Positions 1-7,922 of a stretch of 10,091 nt of DNA are shown piece after piece (the stretch's first letter is position 1; every line of letters starts with the position of its first letter). The stretch covers positions 1 through 10,091 of the forward strand of contig CAZOLI010000072.1 in NCBI GenBank assembly GCA_964580675.1, given 5' to 3'. The position numbers were made by a program, and so were the translations under genes. This stretch comes from CAZOLI01 sp964580675 (GTDB taxonomy: Bacteria > Planctomycetota > MHYJ01 > CAYXQY01). Under the pieces are notes generated by a model, which saw only the letters and a list, made by a program, of their open reading frames with translations, ran no database searches and was not told the origin of the DNA.

Positions 1-288
1 ATACGGATTATCCACGATCGACTTATCTCGGTCAAGGGATTTCCCGTTCGGGTTCTGGAAATCCGGCCGGCCAAACACGTCGTACTGGATCCTTTCGACC
101 ACATCCCCGGTCTCGTCGGTGGCCGCATAAATCGAGAAATTGGCGTTGCAGTGGAAAAAGAGATGTTTCGTTCCGACAGTGTCAAGAACAAAGAATTGAA
201 TTTCTCCACCGGTTGTGAAATGTTGGCTCAGCGGGACCTTTTTCCGTTTTTTGTTACCAACGCTTTTCGTTGGTAAGAACAAACACCG
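1..288 (-). pseudogene. Rhs/YD-repeat protein fragment without a start, continues past the left edge
   Basis: The frame is open from a TAG stop at 289-291 to the window edge (96 codons) and has no ATG or early GTG; only a TTG at 280-282 could start it. The translation contains HCNANFSIYAATDETGD followed by VVERIQYDVFGRPDF. This is the signature of the conserved YD/Rhs core just before the usual 'NPYLFTGRRYD' segment, and the fragment ends in DNPY exactly where that segment should begin outside the window. Rhs/YD proteins are large secreted or surface proteins with a sugar-binding or toxin-encapsulating shell. A piece this short, with no start and placed directly behind the stop of the lipoprotein gene, looks like a 5'-truncated remnant left by recombination. 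A TTG-initiated short protein cannot be excluded. Family assignment is fairly sure; pseudogene status is inference. Confidence 0.66.
254..276. repeat. Perfect 9-bp inverted repeat (hairpin)
   Basis: TTACCAACG (254-262) and CGTTGGTAA (268-276) are perfect reverse complements with a 5-nt loop. The hairpin lies 16 bp past the stop of the lipoprotein gene and at the start of the Rhs-like frame. It could be a transcript 3'-end hairpin for that gene, but no U-tract follows it on the minus strand (an A-run follows instead). A recombination-junction structure is an alternative. Confidence 0.55.
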
Positions 289-291
289 CTA

Positions 292-2082
292 TTACTTCGA
301 AGTGCTTGGGGCCATTTCTGAGATAATCCCGGGCCAGCGAAGCCGTATTCGTTTGACCAGGGGCTGAATTTGTTTCTGGATGTTTGGATCTTTGTCGGAG
401 AGAAGGGGTTTCAAAACGGGATACGCAAAAACACCCGCCTTCCTGAGCAGATCCATTCCCTCTTTGCGAATTTTATATGATCTTTTATCGATCCGTTCCG
501 CTCCGTTTTCTTTCAGATAATTTTTTAATTTCTTGTTGCCCACTAATTTCCTGACAAACGGTTGCGAGAACCGCTGGTGATACGCGGCCGTCCGGGACAC
601 GGCATTCCAGGCATGAATCATTTTTTTGAATTCGCCTCTCTTGAGGTATACATACGCCGAAATGGCCCCCCGGCAAAGATCCGGGAGATTCGTGTGAGTT
701 GATTCCAGCGTTTTTGCCCGTTTCTTCGCATCGGCCACGTTTCCGGCCAGCAGTTCACGAAACAATTTCTTCACACGCTGTTCTATTTTCCGGGATATCC
801 CAAAGGAACCGGTTCGGCCCGGGTTACCGCGGTACATCGGCCAGTTTTTCTTTGTTGGTAAATCCCCCACATCCACCTGGTATATATGGGAGCCGGTCTC
901 AAAAAACACGTCCCCGTCCGCCAGGGCCGGAGATTTCGGTCCGGTGCCGGAACCGATTTCCCATTTTACATTTTTGATTTCCCAGTGTTTTTCTCCGGTT
1001 ATCGCGTCCAAACAGACAAATCGAATACCCTGTCCCTGATCACGTCCCGAGTCCGGGGCCCGAAAGAACACCTGAGCTTCAGCTACAACCGGAAACGAGG
1101 TAATTCCTCCGGCCTCGAACGTCCAGATCTCGTCGCCGGTTTCTGCGCTGAGACAATAAAAGATCCCGTTGTTAGCACTGACGAAAATCCGGTTGCCGGC
1201 AACCGCAGGGCTACCAAAATGTGCGGAAAATGTTTTTCGCCAAAGGATTTTTCTTGTTTGGGCATCCAAACAGAGTAGGTGATTGCTTTCGTTATGGTAT
1301 GTAACGAAAAATATTTTTCCATTGCGAACACAGAAAAAATTTATTTGTTGTCTCAGTTTATGATTCCAGATCTTATTGCCAGAGGATGCTTCCAGACAAT
1401 AAAGACCACCGTCAATAGTCGCTGCAAACACCCGTCCATTTTCGTAGGCTGGAGACAAAAACGGTGAGTCCTTTTCTTCCTCCACATCTACCTGCCATCG
1501 CTTTTTCTTTTTCCTGGTATTTGTTGGATAACACGTCACCATCCCCGCGTGCTGTATATAAACCCTGTTATTAACGGCAAGGGGAGAAACATGTATAGGA
1601 CCATTATGTCTATTTGATTGCCATACGTTGTTTCCGTTGCGTGCGTTAAGACAGATCAAACGAGTTTTTCCCAGTTGTCCAAAATAAATTTTCTCCCGGT
1701 AATAAGTCGGCATTGAGGTCCAATTTAAGGCATGCACTTTTTGGGTCCAGTGTTTTTCTCCCGTGTCTTTACGAAGAGAGACCATCTTTTTGGTCTCCTT
1801 TGATCCATAATAAATTTTTCCATCGGCAATGGTCGGCGGTGTTCCTGCGTGATTTGGACGGACATCAATGGTTTTTATGATTTCTCCTCCAAAATCGATG
1901 GGTTCCTTTTCCAAATTCCAGGAAGGTGGTTCGTATTTCGTCTTCTCCGTACTCCCCTGGTTTCCATTCTTGCTGGTCTTATGCACCCGGGAACAACCCA
2001 GGAACGAAACGAAGAACAGAAGAACAATAAGAAAACAGAATGTACAGATACGGAATGGACAGGAGAAGAACCATTTGCTCAT
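292..2082 (-). CDS. PQQ-like beta-propeller lipoprotein
   Basis: This 596-residue protein begins with a hydrophobic signal peptide (about residues 9-29) ending in a lipobox-like FLGC, with Cys30 as the likely lipidated residue; this supports the ATG at 2082. Residues about 75-405 carry seven or eight blades of the PQQ-like type: a strand of the form 'NGRVF/NRIFV', then 'YCLxAxTGxxxW', for example LYCLEASSGNKIW near 227-239 and FYCLSAETGDEIW near 308-320. A WPMYRGNPGRTG motif (about 414-425), common beside such propellers, leads into a helical, basic C-terminal domain (430-596) that I do not recognise. No dehydrogenase catalytic residues are apparent, so the propeller is probably a scaffold or binding surface outside the inner membrane. 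There is no clear Shine-Dalgarno. Codon use is more AT-rich than in the genes to the right. Family is sure; role unknown. Confidence 0.88.
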   Translation of the reverse strand: MSKWFFSCPFRICTFCFLIVLLFFVSFLGCSRVHKTSKNGNQGSTEKTKYEPPSWNLEKEPIDFGGEIIKTIDVRPNHAGTPPTIADGKIYYGSKETKKMVSLRKDTGEKHWTQKVHALNWTSMPTYYREKIYFGQLGKTRLICLNARNGNNVWQSNRHNGPIHVSPLAVNNRVYIQHAGMVTCYPTNTRKKKKRWQVDVEEEKDSPFLSPAYENGRVFAATIDGGLYCLEASSGNKIWNHKLRQQINFFCVRNGKIFFVTYHNESNHLLCLDAQTRKILWRKTFSAHFGSPAVAGNRIFVSANNGIFYCLSAETGDEIWTFEAGGITSFPVVAEAQVFFRAPDSGRDQGQGIRFVCLDAITGEKHWEIKNVKWEIGSGTGPKSPALADGDVFFETGSHIYQVDVGDLPTKKNWPMYRGNPGRTGSFGISRKIEQRVKKLFRELLAGNVADAKKRAKTLESTHTNLPDLCRGAISAYVYLKRGEFKKMIHAWNAVSRTAAYHQRFSQPFVRKLVGNKKLKNYLKENGAERIDKRSYKIRKEGMDLLRKAGVFAYPVLKPLLSDKDPNIQKQIQPLVKRIRLRWPGIISEMAPSTSK

Positions 2083-2090
2083 TTTTGTTG

Positions 2091-2102
2091 TTCGAATTCG
2101 AA
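2091..2102. promoter_or_regulatory. 12-bp perfect palindrome in the 5' leader of the lipoprotein gene
   Basis: TTCGAATTCGAA is self-complementary. It lies 8 bp upstream of the ATG at 2082, where a ribosome binding site would normally sit; no purine-rich Shine-Dalgarno is present. It could be an operator or an RNA structure limiting initiation. Its function is inference, and a chance palindrome is possible. Confidence 0.3.
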
Positions 2103-2144
2103 TCGTTAAAAACTTGAATCCATTTCAGGAGAATCCACATCCTC

Positions 2145-2174
2145 AGTGTACCCGATGACCACAACGCTCGTCAA
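2145..2174 (-). promoter_or_regulatory. Candidate sigma70-type promoter for the lipoprotein gene
   Basis: On the minus strand a TTGACG -35 box (2174-2169; 5 of 6 to consensus) is followed by an 18-nt spacer and TACACT (2150-2145; 4 of 6). Transcription would start near 2138, giving a leader of about 56 nt that includes the palindrome at 2091-2102. It is the best such pair I found in this gap. Confidence 0.4.
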
Positions 2175-2344
2175 CGGCTGGGGGGTTAGATAATTGAACA
2201 AGAAATGGGGTACGCTGAAAGGAACATGCGGTGGTTATGAAAACGATAGAAAATCGTACTCTGGGTTTTATGAGGAAGCAGGGGGTAGCGTACCGGAAAT
2301 TGTGTCCGGGGCAACGGGAGTACCTGTTCTTCACTTTCGATTAG

Positions 2345-2383
2345 GAACCCACACGGGCTAACCCCACAAGATTCTGAATCCTG
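2345..2383 (-). pseudogene. tRNA-Leu(CAG)-like fragment (relic, possible att core)
   Basis: On the minus strand a five-pair anticodon stem (CAGGA with TCTTG, one G-U pair) encloses the loop TTCAGAA with anticodon CAG (2376-2374), which reads leucine codon CUG. It is followed by a GGG...CCC variable arm, as in class II tRNA-Leu, and then GTGGGTTC, the 5' half of a T-arm. Order and sequence match my memory of bacterial tRNA-Leu over about 39 nt with only a few differences. There is no D-arm or acceptor stem upstream, and the T-stem is not closed downstream, so it cannot be a functional tRNA. Fragments spanning anticodon to T-loop are typical of integrase attachment cores. Similarity is seen directly; the att role is inference. 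Confidence 0.6.
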
Positions 2384-2412
2384 TCTTCGTGAAGCCCTCG
2401 ATCCGGATCCAT

Positions 2413-2434
2413 GTTCCGGGTTATTGGCCCGAAC
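2413..2434 (-). terminator. Possible 3'-end hairpin after the FHA-protein gene
   Basis: About 20 nt past the stop at 2454, GTTCGGG and CCC(G)GAAC can pair as a 7-bp stem with one bulged G around a 7-nt loop. No U-tract follows, so intrinsic termination is uncertain. Confidence 0.25.
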
Positions 2435-2453
2435 CGCCGAACACCACTGTTTG

Positions 2454-5400
2454 TTATTTTGTGCTGTCCTCGGTCTTGACCCCGCCCGTGGGGATCGTGG
2501 CCCGCTTGAGGAACAGGATGGCGAAACAGGTCTCGACAATGTCGTGGTCCTTCGCCCCGTGACGCCGGGTGTGTCTGCGACTGCCTCCCCAGGAACCATT
2601 GTCCTTCTGCTCCTCAATCAGTTGCTTTGCTCCGTTCCGATACCAATCGTTCCCCCCGATTTTCCAGGTGCCGGTCAACATCATCGCCCGCTCGATGGAA
2701 TACATGTCGTAGTAATCATCCCACCCGTCGCCGCCTTCGGGCACGGTGGTTAATGAGTATTTATTATAATATTTCTGAACCCACCCAAGCCCGTCCAGTA
2801 CGGATTTCCTCGCCGGTTTCCGAAACTTCTCCGGAATGCCCCCGAGGTTCTTCAGGTTGTGTCGGGCAATCTGGACACTCGCCACACCGACGGGCGTCAT
2901 GCTGATTCGACGCGAGCTTGATCGTCCCCTGTACCCCCAGGCCCGTGCATTTACGTTTACGGACCCTGTGCCGGTGTTGTTTTCGCCTCTGTTTCGATCG
3001 CCAAACCCTCGTTTCTCCAGGGCCATGCCCGGTCCCTGCTCCTCCTGAGACGACAACCAGTGTTCCAGGATGCGACCCCAGTGGTTCCGGTGCAGAAACA
3101 CGCCGCACCGCGCGGCGGCGTGCAGGCCGAGCATGGCGTACTGCGTGTTGGAATGATCATAACTCCACCGTCTCCGGCGGTCGTTTCCCGTTCCGTTGTT
3201 CCCACCGGTTCGATACAGAATCACCCCTCCTTTTCCCGTGGAAGCCGGCTTTTGATCCACGTTGCCGTCCGGGTCCGTTTTTCCGTAACCCCAGGTGCCG
3301 TTTTTCTTCATGTTCAGCAGCAGCCAGGCCGCGGCACGCTTCATCCATTTATACGCGTTTGACGGCAGATCCCGCCGTGTGGTCTCAAAATCTTCGTTCT
3401 CACCTTTGACGTACGAACCCACCTCCTGCCGTTCGGAGGGAGGGGTGTGCAGCCGTTCCACCGCCATGATGGACAATGCCACGGAATACGTGTTCTTGAA
3501 TGGCTGTGACTGCAGATACTTCGCCCCCTTCTGAATCACGGAGGATTTGGCTTCCACACCGCTTTCCAGCAACGCCAGGAGAACCAGCGCGGTTTCGCCC
3601 GCCGGATAACGATCGCCGTAATGATCCGTCCAGGACCCGTCCTGCTTCTGTTTCTTCTTCAGGTACGCAACCCCATCGTTCACGGCCTCTTTTACCTGTG
3701 CTGCCAGAGCTCCCCCGTTCGAGCCATCCGATTCACCCGTTCGGTAATCGACGAGTTCGTACGTGCGCGAGGAGCGATACGTTCCGGAGGAACCATCGGC
3801 TCCGTCCTCACGATCCGGCAGATGGTTAAATCTTAATTCCGACGTGAATTCCACCCTGCGGACCACCATCTTCTCCGGGTGCACGTACAGCGTTGCCCGG
3901 ATGTGCCCTCCCTGAAGTACGGTGGGTTTCTCCACGTTCCGGCGGGCGGGGGTATACGATTCACCGGGGGTCTCCACCGAAACCGTCTGCTTCAGCACAA
4001 GCATCGTTTCGCCGTTTATGTCCTGGATGCCGCGCCACTGTCCCCGAGCCGAAACGGAGGTAGGCACGAGACCTTTCCGGCGTCCGTCCCGACCGGATAT
4101 TTCCTGGTGGTGACGGTATTGCTCGTACAGCCCCACCTTCTTCCCGGGCAAAACAAACGCAAGAAAAAGAGGCACGTCCTCAAACCGATCAACCATGGAA
4201 GGGGACGGATACGTGCGATTCGTCTCGGGCCCGTGTAGCCAGATGCCGCGATCGACACCGGAGCGGCTGTAGATCACGGATCCGTTTTTGGGCACGTTCC
4301 ACTGAAGCCGGGGGGACGATGGGCCAATTTTCGTTTGGGCTTCTTTCGCCCGCTGCCGCTGAGCGGGGGTCATCCAGTTGCCCATGTACAGTTCAAACCC
4401 TTCCTCCGGCACGGTGCGTTCCCGTTTCATCGCCAGGTACCGGGAGATTTCTTTTCGAAATTCCTGACGGGTCCGGAAAAGATGTTTTAACTCGTCGTTC
4501 CCCCGTCGGAACTTTCCCCGTTCCGCCAGCAGAAACGCAAAGGACAGCTTCTGTTTGTCGTTGAACTTCTCCTCCCGAAGCAGGCTCTCCAGAAAATGCA
4601 GTTCCTCCATCGTTGCCCACTTCTGCTCCACCGTCGAGCCGCTTCCTTTCAGGACAATTTTCCGGCGGTCCGCCCGCACCGGTTTAAGTTTCTGACCTCG
4701 CGTGGTGATGGTTCGCACCTTCGACGATCCGTTGTTGATCCAGTTGATAACCTCCCGAACAAGCCTGTCCATTCGTTTATAAATGCGTGCGCGGGTTCGT
4801 GCAATGAATTTGTACTCCCCGGTCCGGAAATCCGACACCGCCTCACGGCACATCTTCGCTTCCCGGTCGAAGCGAAACGCCGTTCGATGTTCCTCCGCCT
4901 TCCGCCGGAGTTTCCGGTACCGTCGCCGGTCCCGACGCAAATCGTTCTGATCTTTTTCGGACGTTACATCGCCGTTTCCCTCCTGTTTCTTCTCACGGGC
5001 TTTTTTCGCCCGTTTCCGAAGCTGGTTAATTTTCTGATCCAGGCGAGCGATAAACGGGGTTCCCTCAAATCGGCTTCGGCGATTTCGCAGGAGCGTCTGG
5101 GCTTTTTCCGGGCCCGCCGAGGACGCGAGTTTCCCGACTTTCTTAAGCAACCGTTCTCCCCGATTGCTAACTTTCTCCCGGGTTTGTTTCAGAAGATCTG
5201 TTCCGCGATCCGCGACAACCGTCTTTTCCGTTTTTGATTTCAGGTTCCGAGCCTGATCGAGAGCTTTCCCGTATTCCCCTCGCCCCATGGTCGCGTGAAT
5301 CCTCCTCTTCCACCGTGCTAACTGCTGTTCCCATGAGCGAAGGAGTTTCTGGTAAACGGTCGCCGCCAGGCGATTCAGCCGGGGAAGCAGCGGTTCCAGG

Positions 5401-6242
5401 AGAAACACGGGATCACGAATTTCCGGATGCTCGTTCAGGAAGGGACCGAACTCTTCACGATACTTCGTCAGCGACCGGTACACCTCCCCGAGTTCCGTCC
5501 GTTTGGCGGGTCCGTACCGGTTCAGGGCGCGGACATAACGATCATGGATCTGACGAAACCGGCGATGAGCAAGTTCCCGGGCGTCCCGATAAAGCAACAG
5601 CTTCCGGCGAAGAGACGTCGGCACCTCCTCGTCCGCTCGTTTCTCCTGCGACCGGACACGACGCAGACGCCGAATCGCTTCCCGGTGCCGATGCGCCCGG
5701 TGCAATTCCTTGAGGTGCTCCGGCGAAACAGCGGTTTCCGTTGTGTCCTGCTCCTGATGTTCCGTCTTTTCCCCGGGCGAATCCCCACCGGGCAGAACGA
5801 GGTACAGGAGAAGACCGACGGCGAACACTCCCGCAGCAATCCCCCCGATCATTACCGGTGATGAAAAAGCATCCTGGGGGCCGGATTTCTGACGGCGACC
5901 CTGTTCGACGCCGTTCCGTTCCAGGTGGATCCGCCATTTGCCGATTCGAAACGAGGAACCCGGTGCAAGCAGAACTTCCTCGACTCGTTTCCGGTTGTGA
6001 ATGACCCCGTTCTTGGAACCGAGGTCCTCCACCCGGCACTGATCGTCCAGCAGGGAAAGGCGAACGTGTTTGCGGGAAGCAAACGAATAAGGAATGGAAA
6101 TGTCGCAGTCGCTGGACCGGCCGATCACGAGGGAGTCGTTCGGGGCCAGAACCCCCGCGGCGTACTGTATCTCCCCGTTTTCGTCCCGGATCGTCACCCG
6201 CCAGCGCCCCGGATCATCCACCGCCGGACGCTCCTTGCTCAT
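2454..6242 (-). CDS. FHA-domain, single-pass membrane protein with C-terminal prenyltransferase/squalene-cyclase-like repeats
   Basis: This 1262-residue protein starts with an FHA domain (about 14-107) showing GRSSDCDI, SRKHVRLSL and LGSKNGV, the phosphothreonine-reading signature. One membrane segment follows (about 129-150). Residues 165-620 are highly charged, Arg/Lys/Glu-rich and helical, probably a stalk; 620-840 is unassigned. Residues 845-1250 form an alpha/alpha-toroid-like repeat with QW-type motifs: KQKQDGSW (864-871), MKKNGTWGYG (978-987), QKDNGSWGG (1212-1220), plus HSNTQYAMLGLHAA and a terminal ETCFAILFLKRA. No DxDD or DDxxD cyclase motif is seen, so terpene synthesis is unlikely. 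The likely topology is FHA in the cytoplasm and repeats outside. The fold family is familiar from planctomycete genomes; the function is unknown. The ATG at 6242 has a good GAGGTG site. It lies 166 bp after boxB with no strong promoter between, so it may be read through from the box operon. Confidence 0.87.
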   Translation of the reverse strand: MSKERPAVDDPGRWRVTIRDENGEIQYAAGVLAPNDSLVIGRSSDCDISIPYSFASRKHVRLSLLDDQCRVEDLGSKNGVIHNRKRVEEVLLAPGSSFRIGKWRIHLERNGVEQGRRQKSGPQDAFSSPVMIGGIAAGVFAVGLLLYLVLPGGDSPGEKTEHQEQDTTETAVSPEHLKELHRAHRHREAIRRLRRVRSQEKRADEEVPTSLRRKLLLYRDARELAHRRFRQIHDRYVRALNRYGPAKRTELGEVYRSLTKYREEFGPFLNEHPEIRDPVFLLEPLLPRLNRLAATVYQKLLRSWEQQLARWKRRIHATMGRGEYGKALDQARNLKSKTEKTVVADRGTDLLKQTREKVSNRGERLLKKVGKLASSAGPEKAQTLLRNRRSRFEGTPFIARLDQKINQLRKRAKKAREKKQEGNGDVTSEKDQNDLRRDRRRYRKLRRKAEEHRTAFRFDREAKMCREAVSDFRTGEYKFIARTRARIYKRMDRLVREVINWINNGSSKVRTITTRGQKLKPVRADRRKIVLKGSGSTVEQKWATMEELHFLESLLREEKFNDKQKLSFAFLLAERGKFRRGNDELKHLFRTRQEFRKEISRYLAMKRERTVPEEGFELYMGNWMTPAQRQRAKEAQTKIGPSSPRLQWNVPKNGSVIYSRSGVDRGIWLHGPETNRTYPSPSMVDRFEDVPLFLAFVLPGKKVGLYEQYRHHQEISGRDGRRKGLVPTSVSARGQWRGIQDINGETMLVLKQTVSVETPGESYTPARRNVEKPTVLQGGHIRATLYVHPEKMVVRRVEFTSELRFNHLPDREDGADGSSGTYRSSRTYELVDYRTGESDGSNGGALAAQVKEAVNDGVAYLKKKQKQDGSWTDHYGDRYPAGETALVLLALLESGVEAKSSVIQKGAKYLQSQPFKNTYSVALSIMAVERLHTPPSERQEVGSYVKGENEDFETTRRDLPSNAYKWMKRAAAWLLLNMKKNGTWGYGKTDPDGNVDQKPASTGKGGVILYRTGGNNGTGNDRRRRWSYDHSNTQYAMLGLHAAARCGVFLHRNHWGRILEHWLSSQEEQGPGMALEKRGFGDRNRGENNTGTGSVNVNARAWGYRGRSSSRRISMTPVGVASVQIARHNLKNLGGIPEKFRKPARKSVLDGLGWVQKYYNKYSLTTVPEGGDGWDDYYDMYSIERAMMLTGTWKIGGNDWYRNGAKQLIEEQKDNGSWGGSRRHTRRHGAKDHDIVETCFAILFLKRATIPTGGVKTEDSTK

Positions 6243-6246
6243 AAGT

Positions 6247-6252
6247 CACCTC
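6247..6252 (-). promoter_or_regulatory. Ribosome binding site of the FHA-protein gene
   Basis: GAGGTG on the minus strand lies 4 nt upstream of the ATG at 6242 (AGG core about 7 nt away). It is the clearest Shine-Dalgarno in the window and fixes this start. Confidence 0.6.
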
Positions 6253-6408
6253 AATCGGAACAAAACCTCAACAGGAGGTCGAACACACCACGTTCAACAG
6301 GACAGGATGCATCCGGGACGGAAAGGGTAATTTTATCAACCACCCCGATGGATTGAAAGAAATGACCGGGGGCGGTTCCGCCATGTTCCGTGTGTCTTCG
6401 GCAACCAC

Positions 6409-7890
<1,482 letters not shown>

Positions 7891-7922
7891 GATGTATTCC
7901 GGTTTCTTCGTTCAAAAATTTC

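Larger units (their letters stand above)
2083..2453. other. 371-bp intergenic region with tRNA relic and promoter
   Basis: No convincing gene lies here. The stretch holds a possible 3'-end hairpin after the FHA-protein gene, a 39-nt tRNA-Leu-like relic, a candidate promoter and a palindrome just ahead of the lipoprotein gene; each is listed separately. Short open frames on the minus strand have no recognisable protein similarity and poor starts. Small hairpins such as CCGGA/TCCGG near 2293-2309 are unremarkable. Base composition shifts here from GC-rich to more AT-rich. Confidence 0.6.

Noticed and set aside
2300..2410. A complete tRNA-Leu gene
   Set aside because: The D-arm GGTAGAC-type sequence, acceptor stem and 3' T-stem strand are all missing, so only a fragment is supported.
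2186..2617. 143-codon minus-strand frame overlapping the 3' end of the FHA-protein gene
   Set aside because: It runs through the tRNA-like relic in a frame with no protein similarity and overlaps the conserved ETCFAILFLKRA terminus in another frame.
2454..3710. True squalene-hopene or other terpene cyclase activity of the C-terminal repeats
   Set aside because: No DxDD or DDxxD motif is visible; DGWDDYYD near 1172-1179 is not the catalytic pattern.
4596..5237. 213-codon plus-strand open frame inside the FHA-protein gene
   Set aside because: Its composition mirrors the Arg/Lys/Glu-rich stalk on the other strand; no family signature.
6371..6382. GGCGG/CCGCC inverted repeat after boxB as an intrinsic terminator
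   Set aside because: Only a four-pair stem is physically possible and no proper U-tract follows, so read-through into the FHA-protein gene is as likely.
6243..6408. A separate promoter for the FHA-protein gene
   Set aside because: TTGATA and TTGAAC occur but none has an acceptable -10 box at 16-18 nt.
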